64,000 nucleotides of DNA from Madurella fahalii (Eukaryota; Ascomycota; Sordariomycetes; Sordariales). Every line of letters starts with the position of its first letter. Position 1 is the first letter of the stretch. Where the stretch lies: contig CM056875.1 of assembly GCA_029876055.1 (NCBI GenBank), forward strand, positions 2,790,001 to 2,854,000, in the 5' to 3' direction. A program made the position numbers and the translations under genes. The notes below the pieces were generated by a model. It saw only the letters and a program-made list of their open reading frames with translations. It was not told where the DNA came from and searched no databases. This document shows, piece by piece, positions 10,189-21,014 of this stretch.

Positions 10189-11861
10189 CTAGGAACCCAC
10201 GATAATCACATCAGAAACAGTTGAATCAGATGCTTCTGCAACCTCCTGGTAAGTACGCGCGTTATGGCCAGGCTTGCCGCACATACCACAGCACCGAACC
10301 TTCGTACGACCCTCCCGTGCACTACCACTATCTTGCTCCTTTTCTTGCGCCACCTCCCCAACCACGGCCTCCTGACCTACTAGATCCTTTATATCCTTTA
10401 CTGCAAGTGATCCTCCAAGCTGTACGCGTGTTCTTTTAGCTCTCCGACGCTTGCTTAATACCTCGTTGGCCTTGCGGAGCACGAAGTTCTCTGCCTAAAG
10501 AAGGACCACCTGGTATATCACAGCTATTGTACTCTTAGTAAGCTGGTCTATAGCAGCTAATATCGAGATTGGGGAGCTATTCTGATGGTTGGAAATACGA
10601 GTCTTAATGAGCGTTGACTGCAATTCGGCTTCGCGGGGGTTGTATAGTGTCTGGAAGACCCAAGGTTATGCAGTGCCAGGCTGTGAGGTCGGGGGTATTG
10701 GCGTATGAAGCTTGATATCTAGCTTAGAAAGTACCCTCTCTAGATCATACAGTATAAGGCCGGCCCCTGTAAAGCCGCCCTGAATATTTCTCTTGGTAAT
10801 AGAGGTAAAGAAAGCTTCGTGAAAGGCATAGAGGAACTCGAGCTTGCTGACGTGGTTGATATGTATACGTATTATGTCTTCAATCTAGCGACCGTATACC
10901 TGCTCCAGCGGTCTAAAGCAGCTAACATCAAGTGGTTATAGGAGGTGTAAAGAATACGGAGGTATATAGAGCGTAATAATATTGTTCTTCTGGTAGTAGA
11001 GCTCGAATTCGGTCGAATAGTGGCTTTCGTAGTTATCGAAGATCAATAACCGGTATTTGTCCTTTATCCGAAACGCTGTATAGTAGTCGAAGTACTTGAT
11101 CTAATCTAGTCCTACTGCATTGGTAGTCTAGCTATTATCGGTTATTGCGATGCACCAGTCGGCTAGGAGGTCGCACTCGGTATACTAGTTGGCGAGGTGG
11201 TATTATGCGGCTAAGATGATAAACGGAGGGATAGCCTAGCTAAGGGTATTGACTCCCTGGATAACCGTCGCCTATTCGCGGTTGCCAGGCTGAGCCAGCT
11301 TTACCTTACTACGGCTATCGGAGGTTGTAACTACTATACCCGCGAAGATAATGCCTATTATAAACCCAGTCTTATCGAAGTTATAGATATCGTTATCTAC
11401 GATACCATACTCGGCCTTAACGTTCCGTACGAGGGCAAACTACTCGCTAATGACTTTCGGATCCTCGTACTTGGCCCTCTGGTAGTCGTACCGACATATC
11501 TAACGCGTACGAAGCTCTAGCTGGCGTTTGACAAACCGATGCGCCCAGAGCTTGCCAATAGGGGGCGCATCGCGTACGCATAGCAGTTGGTTGGCCATAT
11601 CTTCCATACTATATAGTCTCGGCGGAAATGCATATATAGATAGTTCAATTACATACTGAACTATTGCCTTCTCTTCCAGATCTGTGAGCTTGCGCGAGTT
11701 GGGCGTAGTGTCGTGTCGTGCAGGCTTGCCGGCGCGTCGGCGGGCTAGAGTCTTCCGGTCGACCTTATAATCTTAGCTGCGGCTCGTTCGCTTAGATTCT
11801 TATCGTTCTGAAGAGCTTGGAGGGCCAAGATTATCCCAGCTTCTTTTGACGAAGAAGGCAT
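10189..11861 (-). pseudogene. pogo/Fot1-like transposase relic
   Basis: DDE-type transposase remnant read from ATG 11861 to TAG 10189. The start (MPSSSKEAGIILALQALQ) and the last 97 codons (from 10482, LRKANEVLSKRRRAKRTR) are recognisable as Fot/pogo transposase ends. Between them many stops break the frame. Family landmarks still show when these are read past: a catalytic-region segment NFDKTGF where homologues have NFDETGF, and TAG at 11440-11442 where a tryptophan would follow Ser-Glu. TGG-to-TAG is CpA-to-TpA on the other strand, the RIP signature. The C-terminal zinc knuckle reads CGMCGKPGHNARTY: its last cysteine has become tyrosine, again a C-to-T change on the opposite strand. Not functional; a source of past transposition only. 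Confidence 0.8.
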
Positions 11862-11916
11862 CTTGGATGGTAGAGAAATGTATTGTCGAGTGTAGAGGTG
11901 TCGCGTCGCGTAGAAA

Positions 11917-11959
11917 GTGGGTCACTCGCTGATATGGGTCACTCGCTGATAATGTACGT
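11917..11959 (-). repeat. right terminal inverted repeat
   Basis: 43 bp, reverse complement of the left repeat with one mismatch; followed by TA at 11960-11961. Confidence 0.85.
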
Positions 11960-11961
11960 TA

Positions 11962-13305
11962 TCTTATTTTGTGTATCCCTATTTTCAGCCGCAGAGCCCT
12001 GATCCAGTGCCTTTCTCCGCGATTCGGCACCCAGGTTACGCAAGGTGCGTGGTCTGCAAGAAGTTCTGCCACTGATTCCAACCAGCGGTATTTTGTACCC
12101 GAGTAATCATTCATTCTCAACTAGCCCACCCAACCCCCTCGCTCACTCAACCCCTCACTTACCAACATACGAAATACCCACCCCTCCGTCCTATCTCTTC
12201 CAGTCAGCAACGCTCCCCCTACCCACTAGCCCACCCCCTTCTTTATTCCTACACACCCTCCCCTTATCGGGGCCCAACCCGCTCCCAGAAGCCACTACAG
12301 CCGCCGTCGCCGTCTTTCTCGCCAAATCCGGCCGCCCACTACCGGACATCGATGCGGCGCGATAGAAAAGGGAAGGCATACCTTCCTCTGGAGCGCAGCC
12401 AACCTGTCCGCGTCGACCCGACCGGGCCGAAAGATGGGGGTTCCGGCCAGATGGGTGAGTGGCAATGCAAAACTTGGACGTCTGACGACACAGCGGCTGG
12501 TGATGGATCGTCGAAACGTCGGTATGGACTGAGGTTCGGCCCGGGGTTGCTCTTCGGTAAAGGTGTTTGTTGGAGGGGGTAGAGATGGAGGGCTTCCTGG
12601 ATTGAGGCAAGTCCCAATTGGGATGGGTGCGAGCTGGGGAAGTGTACCCGGTGGGGAGGGGAATGAAGGGGATGGGGAGGGAGGGGTACGGATCTTGCCC
12701 AGCTTGAGGGCTTCCTTCTCTTTGTCTGGGTTGCCTAGACAGACTGGGACATATGCTGTTATCTCCACCACGCTGGGTATACCGTATGTCTCCGGCTGGT
12801 GGTGGCACCGTGGCAAAGGTCAGCAGCATCACCCGCCAGAGGGTCTCATACTGCGGTATGAGCAGGCCGACGACTTCAGCAGGGGGCATCAGCGTCGGTT
12901 CGGCGCCAGGTGGTCAAGTTGAGCAGCTGCGATAGGTGGATGCTGTGGGGGATGCAGCGCCTCGAACGCCTGGGTTGCTACCTTAGGTCCCAGATCCAAA
13001 CGAAAATGCAATCCCGGACAAACGGTCGAGCGCAATTCGAACGCTTCAACAACTGTGGGGGAAATCTCCCCATCTTCGCATGTGGTGCAAGCGAAGCTTG
13101 ACTCGGAACTCGGTCGGGGATGTGAAGGGGCCGCCGATGTTGCTAGCGTATCCGACATGTCACCGATGGGCCTGGCATCCGATTGGTTACGTTTGCTATT
13201 TTGTTTCCAGGGTCAAACGGCGGCAGTCCAAACATCAAGCACTATGATGGACTGCAGAAAACGAAGCGATCAAGTTCCGTCTAAACCTCTAACCGCCTCG
13301 TATAT
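11962..13305. other. region with overlapping proline-rich open frames, no gene supported
   Basis: Several frames stay open on both strands: 12045-12365 plus (ATG-like start, proline-rich), 12191-12889 and 12295-12816 minus, and 12889-13158 minus. They overlap one another, are compositionally biased, and I recognise no domain, signal peptide or consistent splice between them. The minus frame 13158-12889, which begins MSDTLATSAAP, is the most protein-like, but it has no convincing continuation. Confidence 0.3.
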
Positions 13306-14291
13306 CTAACGATTAACCCCGACATCCGGCAACTCGTATCTTGGTGGTTGAATGCCGTATAGCTCATGGCTTGGCGGTTCCGATGGCATCTCCACCTTGT
13401 GTACATATTGGAATGGAGGTGCGGCCGGCAATTGCCTTTGCTGCTGGTACAAGGCTGCCTCTAACATCTTGTTCTTCTTGTTCAACTTCCACAACATATA
13501 GGCTACGGCCGCGACGAGCAAGGCGCCAACCGCTGCACCGACACCGATGCCTGCTTGCGCACCCGTAGATAAGCCTGGAGACTCGGCGGATTCTGGTTGT
13601 TGGCTCCCTCCCGACTCCCCCGATGATCCCTCCGATGAAGTATCCGCCGGCGACGTGCCGCTTGCGCTGGTAGAGACCTCTGTTGGTGTCGATTCCGATG
13701 TCGTTAAGGAGGTAGAGCTGGTCGAGGCGGTCGGGGTCGTCGAGATGCTGCGAACCGATGTTGACAAAGGTGTTACGACGGAGTACGATCCAGTCCCTTG
13801 AGCAACCCACTCGGCCCACGTAAATGGCGGGTCGGGCCCAAATTCCAACCGGGCAATTTCTGAACCACAGCAGTCCTCGCCTGGAGTAGTGATCTGGCAA
13901 CACCAAGAATCGGTACCAGTCAGGTTCGCGCAAGATGTCAATCTAGACCCCTGGTTCAACGGTTCTATAGGGGAGGATTAGTGCATGCAAATCAGGCCAT
14001 TTGAACCTCGTTACACTCGCCGTAACAGAAGCCCGGGCAGTCGGGCGAACCCCAGCTTTGATCCGTACATGATCCTCGACTAATATGACCATCCAATCCT
14101 ACGCAGAGTTTGTTGGAGAGGCAGGCGGCACCGAAGGGCGGAGCGCCGCAACACACGCTGTGCTCAGCCTCGGGGTCACAAGGCTGGTCGTTTAGTACCA
14201 CGTCACCATTTGGATAATAACAGCGACGTGATTGGGCAAGACATAGCTGAGCTATGTATGCGTGGGTGAATAATAAAGAAAGCTTCTTCAT
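13306..14291 (-). CDS. secreted single-pass membrane protein with Cys-rich ectodomain
   Basis: Predicted type I membrane protein of 309 aa. Exon 1 (14291-14007) begins with a signal peptide (MKKLSLLFTHAYIAQLCLAQ) and a cysteine-rich ectodomain starting RRCYYPNGDVV and containing SVCCGAPPFGAACL, a pattern common in fungal proteins with a YPNG start. A 56-bp intron (14006-13951, weak GTTCAA donor, CTAAT branch, CAG acceptor) joins in phase 0 to exon 2 (13950-13306), giving CNE-GSRLTSC. Exon 2 has DSWCCQITTPGEDCCG, a Ser/Thr-rich stalk (about residues 150-210), one transmembrane helix (GIGVGAAVGALLVAAVAYML), and a basic KLNKKNK stop-transfer followed by a Pro-rich cytosolic tail. Function unknown; a surface sensor or wall-anchoring role is inferred from layout only. 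It matches the layout of the gene at 8099-9333. Confidence 0.7.
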
Positions 14292-15454
14292 GTCGGACGG
14301 TCAAAATACCCAAGGATAGGGCTACTCGCCGGCGAGCTAACTAATTAATGCAAAAAAGAAGAGGAATGGTTACACCCCCCAAACTACAAATGGAGGATTA
14401 TCAGCCTCAAAAAGACCCCTGCATGACCACGGGCTGTTGCACTGACACGGGGAAACGTCGCCCTTGAAGTCAAGCGGAATTTTACGGCTCTGCCATTGGG
14501 ACATTTCGAGATCCCATGCTGTCGCCTTGCGGCGCAGAGTCACAAAGTGGTTTAGAAAACTTGAAATTAAAAATGGCGTAGCCAATCATGAAACCGACAA
14601 CAGTTGCCCCTTGCAAGCCGTGGGGGCAGAAAATGAGAATACACGCGGCACGAACCGTTTTTGGTTCTAAGTTGCAAGTTGACCCCCTGTTCGCTTAGCT
14701 TCTCCTTCCTTGGTACGGCGGGCGTGATTATTTCGAAACCGCTGGTGGGCAATTTCACTATCGTTCTCTATCGAACCTCGAGCTAAAAACCATCCCCGGA
14801 ATGCCGGAAAGAAGAGAAGTGATGGCTAGAGCAGCGCTGATCCGGATCTCGGCCGGGGGAGACCGAGGGCTCATCAGAAAGTAGCTACATGGACGAGACA
14901 CGTAATTGATGATGATGGCGGCGAGCGGTGGCAGCTCTCGCTAGATTTCAGGCCGCAGCGTTCTTTCTTAACCGTCCAGCCGATCTTTCTCTCTAATTCT
15001 GCGGCGCTGTCAACCTGGACGGGAATAAGAACACACTGTGCCGTGATAAATCCGGAAGGGCTAGAGTCCAGGTCAATGGGCGGTGGGGAGGCGAGATGGT
15101 CGAGAAGGTCACCCTTGCTTTGACGTTCACATCAATCTGCTTCTCAAGGTCTCAGCAGGCCATTTTTTATTTTTGAAATATACACGTGTAGAAGCACATT
15201 TTTCCTTCCTTTTCATCCCAACTGATCTCGCTTAACATTTCCTTGGAACACAAGCCCTCCGCCCACTCATCGTTACAATACCTGGAATAACACCTCGCTG
15301 GAGTCTACCTATCACATAATACAGGGGTTACAAAACTTTACTCCTCACTATATCAGCTTCCTAAACTTGACTATTTGCTCTCTAGGATGAAAGCTTCAAT
15401 CACAAGCTATGATGTTTGTTAACTCAGTTGCCTCCAACAACGGGAATACCGCCT
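14292..15454. other. intergenic
   Basis: No supported gene. The left end is the promoter of the minus-strand membrane protein gene; the right end is the upstream flank of tRNA-Thr. Confidence 0.4.
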
Positions 15455-15538
15455 GCCCGCATGGCTCAGTGGTAGAGCGTGTCACTAGTAATAAGTTTGA
15501 AAATGACAAGGTCGTCAGTTCGATTCTGGCTGTGGGCA
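15455..15538 (+). tRNA. tRNA-Thr (anticodon AGU), 12-nt intron
   Basis: Folds as a complete cloverleaf: acceptor stem GCCCGCA/TGTGGGC, D arm GCTC-AGTGGTA-GAGC, anticodon stem TGTCA/TGACA, T arm GTCAG-TTCGATT-CTGGC, discriminator A at 15538. Anticodon AGT is at 15487-15489. A 12-nt intron (15491-15502) sits one base 3' of the anticodon, the standard position for nuclear tRNA introns. A T run follows shortly downstream (TTTAATTTTTAT), suitable as a Pol III terminator. Confidence 0.9.
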
Positions 15539-16288
15539 CAGACTTTAATTTTTATCTCCAACTTTACCATTTTGTTACTTGTCTTGGGTTGTTTACCTCA
15601 ACGGTAGACCTGATCACGGTATACGATTACGTCGGACGCCCGGATTTTGTTGCTTTTATTGTTTTGGAAACATGCAATGGTGAAAGCCGATTAATCACAT
15701 AATTATTGTGTTGGAAAACGGTCGACGAATGGATAATAGGAGGTTATAATTAATTACGAAACTTAATACTCTCTGCATCCATTGCTTCATTGGCACACAT
15801 CCAGGTATCCATGTTATTGTGGTTGCCCCCATTTAATCTGAAATCGTTATATGTAGTAAGCCCGCCTCCCGATCCACCGCCGTAGTTGTACAGCGAAGTG
15901 TGCCGATTTCCAAAACTTGAACTCATTCTGTATACCTATCTCCATTTCACTGAATTGCGGCCGGGACTGTGTTTCGTTAGCTTCAAATTAAGCTTAATCC
16001 CTCGGCTCTCGGCGAATCCTTTCATTTCGAACCCTGTCCGGTGGCCGCAACTCGGACGAAAAAGAATGCAACCCCTGGAGCCAATGGAAAGACCCTGAAA
16101 CGTTGTGTCATCCGCCAACCAACCTGCGGCTCAAGTCGCATTTCATGCGCCTTGCACGACCTCCTGACTAACACAGCTCTTCGGATCCTATTCAAGTCGC
16201 GGAAGCCTCCTCCCGTCGAATCCAACCAGTTGGTGGGACGCACGTGATAGACCCTGTCATAAACGACCCCGCAGCAACACAGGACACG
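15539..16288. other. intergenic between tRNA-Thr and the GNAT-like gene
   Basis: No supported gene; a plus-strand frame from 16041 to 16247 starts at GTG, is short, and shows no domain. Confidence 0.35.
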
Positions 16289-17130
16289 ATGGTGATTCCC
16301 GAGACGCTCCCAATCGGTGCCATCGATGACGGCAAGACCCTCCGCGACGTGTACGCCTCAGACCAGGCCATGTACCCCGTCCCGCTGCCGTACGAGCGCT
16401 TGCAGAGCTGGGTGGCTGCGTGTCCCGAGCTGTCGATCTGCTTTCGGGATACCACGGCGTGTGATGCCACGTGGACGGCGTGCGGTCTCATTATCGTGCT
16501 GCCGCTACGGCGGATCTACTGGGAGAAGTTGCTTGATGGGCGATTGAAGGAAGTGGATGTTGACGCCGGGAGTATGTTCCCGGATTGGCATTCGCGTGAC
16601 GGCAGTGGGGGTGAGCTGGAAGAAGTAGAGGTAGGCCTGCATGTCTATCATGTTGAGCGGGGTTCCACAGAGGGATGGGAGCCGTCTCGCGCTACGCCGG
16701 AAGGCCCGGGATCCAGAAGAAAGGGTTTTGCGGAGTTTGCGCTGGAAGAAGTAGTGCGACGCGTGAAGAATTCTAGGTGGAGAATTGTCGGGATGTCAGG
16801 TATGCGGCTGTGCCCGACAATGAGGCTGATTCCCTGAGAAAGCATGTGCTGACCCATGCTGTGATTTGTTAATTACCGTGACATGCAGCTCTTACCGCCA
16901 CTCCAGCAGGAAAGAGGACGTTCGAGAAGATGGGTTTCATCTCGACGGGATATAGAGAGTTATTCGTCGCCGAAAATAAAGCCAGGGCAGATGCCTCTGA
17001 GAAAGGCAATGCGCAGGTAGAAATGATCTGCCTTAATCCTGGTGATGACCGGGAAATTGCAAGTGCTGCTGCCGGGCGCACAGTTATCTCAATGTCCGAG
17101 ATGGCAGTCAAATTCGTTGGAATCCGTTAG
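16289..17130 (+). CDS. GNAT-like N-acetyltransferase domain protein
   Basis: About 250 aa, cytosolic. Exons 16289-16799 and 16889-17130 are separated by an 89-bp intron (GTATGC donor, CAG acceptor). The C-terminal half shows acetyltransferase fold landmarks: the strand GLHVYHVE, a helix before the splice (FAEFALEEVVRRVK), the strand WRIVGMSGA, and KRTFEKMGFISTG at about residues 182-194, where GNAT proteins usually have the G-F strand after the final helix. The N-terminal half (AMYPVPLPYERLQSWVAACP) resembles fungal GNAT proteins that start with a region on polypeptide or small-molecule binding. Substrate unknown. The start at 16289 is the first in-frame ATG; a GTG at 16244 is not expected to be used. 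Confidence 0.6.
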
Positions 17131-17479
17131 GGTCTGGGTGGTCCATGATGAGGTTATGGCGTATCTACGGTAAATTAGGGTATATTTGTCCATTAGCTTT
17201 CGCCTATTATTACCAGCACAGGGGCAATGGATGGCGGGTATTGAATCAAAATCCACGTGTCCAGGTTCTACGGATCTTGTTTTGATGCACCAAATTTCTA
17301 GGAGATGTAGCGTACCACTTCCAAATGATCCAGAAAACCACAAGCACGAACCCCCAAACGTTAATGAATCTAAGACAAAAGGGCAATGCGGCAAGTCGCA
17401 TTCTGCAAAGCAAAAAGCAGAGCGCACCAGACTACACAGCAGTTACATCTGGACGGGAGCCTTGCACACCTCGGCCAAA
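17131..17479. other. intergenic between the GNAT-like gene and tRNA-Gln
   Basis: Nothing recognised apart from the downstream flank of tRNA-Gln; TTTT (complement of 17477-17480) directly follows the tRNA as a Pol III terminator. Confidence 0.4.
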
Positions 17480-17563
17480 AGGTCCTACCCGGAATCGAAC
17501 CGGGGTTGCCGGAATATTCTGGTGAATCAGAATCCGGAGTGATAACAGCTACACTATAGAACC
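17480..17563 (-). tRNA. tRNA-Gln (anticodon CUG), 12-nt intron
   Basis: Minus-strand cloverleaf: acceptor GGTTCTA/TAGGACC, anticodon stem CCGGA/TCCGG, T arm CCCGG-TTCGATT-CCGGG, discriminator T. Anticodon CTG is at 17530-17528. A 12-nt intron (17526-17515) lies one base 3' of the anticodon. Four Ts at the 3' end make a Pol III terminator. Confidence 0.9.
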
Positions 17564-17896
17564 TTGGCGATTTGTTTTGGGTTGCAAGGCAGCTGCGGGA
17601 ATTCAGTCCAAGTCTGGTCCACAAGCCGGACAGACTCGTGCTCCACTGTGAAAGCTTTCCTTCGCCGGCTCCACCGTACAATGGCATGTTCCGTACTGAA
17701 TAAGCTCACTCGATGTTTCTGGCACGCGGATGAAAGGCCAGAGACTCCAGAGGATCAGCTGGTGCATGTACCGGGAATACATGGAAGAGCTTGGGGCAGA
17801 GGCGGAGGGCGCCATGTCCGGGATGCAGGTGACATGTCGGCCTAGACAAATAAGGGGGCGGGAGGAGCAAAATCAGAACCCAGGCTAAACTTGGGG

Positions 17897-18480
17897 TTAC
17901 GACAATACTTTTACTCTATCTGTCACGGTGGTGCCAGTGGGCGCAACTAACGCGTGGAGCGTTTCGATGAGGCAGCGCACGACGTATTCACCTTTTCTGT
18001 CGACTATGATGATTGCAGTGTTGAAGAGCTTGGCGTCTACCGTATGCGTAATCCGGTTGAAGAGGCTCTCGAGTGCGTTTCTGTCGCGCTCGACCTTCCG
18101 GAGCTTCATGTCGTACGTGTTCATATTCATACTGTACCACATCTCGATCTCCCTGTCGGTACGCGCCACGGGGGCTACTGGTCTGCTACCCCGCTCGCTC
18201 TCCGAGGGCAGTTGCCACTGTTGCAGTTCCGTCTCGTATCTGTCGCGTCGCTCTTCCATGATGGCCTGCTCGCAGAGCTCGCGGGAGGGCGTCCGAGGCG
18301 CTGCGCAAAACTCCTTTTCTCTGTCGGGAGCGCTGAGATCAATCGCTTCCCAGATTCCGAGGCGATGGGCAGCTTACTTGAGGAACGTGTACTGTACCAC
18401 AGTGGCCAGTCAGCCCCGCGGTGTAGTGGAACGTGTGTTGGGTCAATGAGATTATGAGAGTGGGCATCGGGATTTCCCAA
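17897..18480 (-). pseudogene. Ty1/copia gag-like relic
   Basis: Minus-strand remnant with gag-type features. The open part (18259-17897) reads EERRDRYETELQQWQL, a basic coiled segment WYSMNMNTYDMKLRKVERD and RNALESLFNRITHTVDAKL, much like the N-terminal region of copia-type Gag (the UBN2/DUF4219 area). Upstream, ADWPLWYSTR and, after a frame change and a TAA (18376-18374), AAHRLGIWEAIDLSAPD continue the same domain: a tryptophan-rich 'W..W' then 'LWE.ID' order is typical. No protease, integrase, RT or LTR was found nearby, so this is a short broken fragment. The assignment rests on pattern memory and is tentative. Confidence 0.45.
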
Positions 18481-20670
18481 TCTGAGTCCCAGACAATGAT
18501 GACCATTTGTGAGCTTGTGGGAGTTGCGAAGGAGTCGTGGTAGTTACGGAGGAAAGGTAGAAAGAAAATTGAACCTGCTGACGCGGTTTGTAGCTGCAGG
18601 CGAAGCAAGCTGATTAGAGCGCCGGGCTCATAACTGTCACGTGTGCGGGGAGCTTGTCAGAGGCTGTTGCTTGTTAAATTGAGATCTGAAGAGTCTCCAT
18701 ACTGCCGTAGCAAAAAGGAAGAGGTCTTCGAAATAGAGAAGTGGCTGGCGGAGGTCACGTGCCAGGAGCGGACGAGCGGCGAGCTCCCCAAGTGCACTCT
18801 GTCAGCTCTCATCTAAGACTGCAGGGGACCCGTCCTAACCAAACGCAGAAGCACGGTCCCTTCTGCCTTAGCGTATTCTTTCAATGGCAAATCATGAAGA
18901 AAACCACCATTGAAGCCGAGGCGTGCCTTACTGCTGTGGAGCTTGCCTTGTTTGATTGTAATTGCCGCTCTTTGCGACGTGTCAGACGGGTAGTTGCGAT
19001 GGAGTCGGGCTGGCCCCAGGTTGGAACTGCAAGGGGGCCCGCAGGGGCTGTGTGGGCTGTCGCAAGGGCGGCGACCGGTGCTCAGCGTCATTGGCTCCAG
19101 ATGAGGGAGGCTTCGGTTCTCCTGCCTCGGGTTGAAGCGCAATGTTGTAATTCACCTTTGGCAAGATTCCGGTCCCGAGTCTGTGGCGCCCAATAGCTCC
19201 AATCTATGACTGACATTGCCGGAGTCGATCGCTTCCTCCTGCTGCTGGTGGCAGCTCGAAATCGCCAGGTCGATCGAGCGAAAGCCGATCCGCCAAAATC
19301 ATTGCCACCACCAATACATCTGGCCTTCCCGTCTTTAGCTAGGCATCTGCTGATCGTGAGTTTATTCCCGGTTAAACTCAAGAGCAAAGGACACATCGAG
19401 TCGAGCACTCGAGCTCTCAGCTTGGACCAATCATCGAACGACAGAGGAGTCGACGGACATCACGGTAGAACTGCAACGGGAGAAGACTTCTCCTTGTGTA
19501 ACTCGCTGCTGATCTTGTTTGGCTAGGTGCAAGCGGCTGGCCTGGATCTGCATGAGAAGCAGACAAAGCTCGGGTTGTAATGTGATGGGAGCTGTTCAAT
19601 TCGCCGAGATGTTTTGGCAGAATGGCTGACTGTTTGCCTGGTGCGGGCCACTAGAGCCCGCCGGGCTGTCTGCACCCACCCGGGTCTATTGCACGCTGAT
19701 GCAGCTTCCCGTGTTTTTATGGAAATACGATAGCAGCTGCCAGCGCAGTTTCGGAATGCTGCACCTGCCACTTCTGTGTCGGAATGTGATATGAGAGGAC
19801 GCGGTCCGCATAATTAGCTGCAATTTGACGGTGCTAATACAGGGAACCTGAGGCTGACGGACGCTCTTGTGTGGGAACTTCGACCAAGGTACCCTACCTT
19901 GAACTTCAGATGACGGGACTTGGAGGGGTATCTGCACGGATCCGTAGTATGTTTCCACGGCACTGGCAGCAACCTGGAACCTGGGCTGAATTCTCCGTTG
20001 GTGGAGGTCAAAGCACCGCAGTGCCCAGTCTTCCTGGCCCTGGGGAAGCTGCCCGCAGGCTTCCATTAGTCACATTGAGATTCGTGCTAGCACGTCCCAC
20101 CCCCTGCGTCGTAATTATCGTGTTGAAGTCAGTGGCACTGTTCATTGCTGCCACATCCGTCACTTGTTGTCTGCTCAGATGCGCCACAACCGAGCACTCA
20201 TCATATTGAAGATCGGCTGCACACGCAATAGCGCCGACGGCTCCTCCGGGCGCCGCAGTGCCTGAATGGCCAGCTGTATCCGTACGCTGGCATCTGATCT
20301 TCCGTGTTTGTGGTTTCATGGCCACTTAGCTCAGGCGCCCGGAATAGGAAAGCGTGATGACGATGAGGGAATGCCGGCAGCGCCACTGGCCGTCAAATTC
20401 ACCCGTGGGCCATACATGCCTGGCTAGCAGGCTGGAAAAGAGCAGAGTCAGGGCTGTGGTGCATGCATCTGCCGTTTAGTGGGAAATACCAGGTCGAAGT
20501 ATCAAGTAGGAAGAGATGGCCTATATAAAGGCCTCTCCCTTCGTCATCAAGACTCGAATCCATCTCCACCATCAGTACCATCCAGCACTTCCAACGCAAC
20601 CCAACCCAACCCCAAAACTCACGCAAACACCTTTCAGCTTTTTCCAAAAGCAAAACCCCCAACTACCAAG
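18481..20670. other. 2.2-kb intergenic region, hydrophobin promoter at right
   Basis: No supported gene: the open frames here are short, start at non-ATG codons or lack any family feature. The right 150 bp is the hydrophobin core promoter. Confidence 0.4.
20522..20528 (+). promoter_or_regulatory. TATA box of the hydrophobin gene
   Basis: TATATAA about 145 bp before the ATG, followed by a C/A/T-rich leader (CATCTCCACCATCAGTACC) typical of strongly expressed fungal genes. Confidence 0.55.
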
Positions 20671-21014
20671 ATGCAGCTCACCACCGTCGTCTCAGTTCTG
20701 GCTGTTGCCATGACCGCTGCTGCCGCCCCCACGGGCGGCGACACCACCACCACCGTCAACTACTGCTCCAACCAGCAGACTCAGTACTGCTGCAACAGTC
20801 TCCTTTCCTGCACCTCAGTCGATGTGCTCGCCGAGCTGCTCGGGGGTAGCGCGAACTGCCAGGGCGAGTCTTACTGCTGTGAGAACAATGGCAACCAGGT
20901 AAGACGCCTTCTCCTCGTTTCCCTCCCTTGGACGCGTGTGAAGCTGACAAGCGAACCTTGTAGTATGGCATCATCAACCTCGACCTCCTCAACTGCAACC
21001 GGATCCTTTCTTGA
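20671..21014 (+). CDS. small secreted hydrophobin
   Basis: Predicted secreted amphipathic surface protein of 92 aa. Exons 20671-20898 and 20964-21014 flank a 65-bp intron (GTAAGA donor, CTGAC branch, TAG acceptor) placed between Cys7 and Cys8. Signal peptide about residues 1-18. Eight cysteines at 32, 40, 41, 47, 63, 69, 70 and 87 give C-x7-CC-x5-C-x15-C-x5-CC-x16-C, with the two CC doublets diagnostic of hydrophobins. The C5-x5-CC spacing and the C-terminal CNRIL resemble class I. The CC-x5-C loop is far shorter than the 17 or more residues usual in class I and does not fit the class II CC-x11-C spacing either. A TATA box and C-rich leader upstream suggest high expression. Confidence 0.85.

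Larger units (their letters stand above)
10099..11959 (-). mobile_element. Fot1/pogo-type (Tc1-mariner superfamily) DNA transposon, degraded
   Basis: A 1,861-bp element bounded by 43-bp terminal inverted repeats (10099-10141 and 11917-11959) that differ at one position, with a TA dinucleotide on each side (10097-10098 and 11960-11961) as the expected target-site duplication. The length, TA target and transposase type all fit the Fot1/pogo group. Each terminal repeat contains two tandem copies of a roughly 16-bp motif (ATCAGCGAGTGACCC), a possible double transposase-binding site. The near-identity of the terminal repeats contrasts with the badly damaged coding region. The element sits between two genes of similar architecture. 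Confidence 0.85.

Noticed and set aside
12191..12889. 232-codon proline-rich minus frame
   Set aside because: Overlaps other equally long frames, biased composition, no start context or domain; not enough support for a gene.
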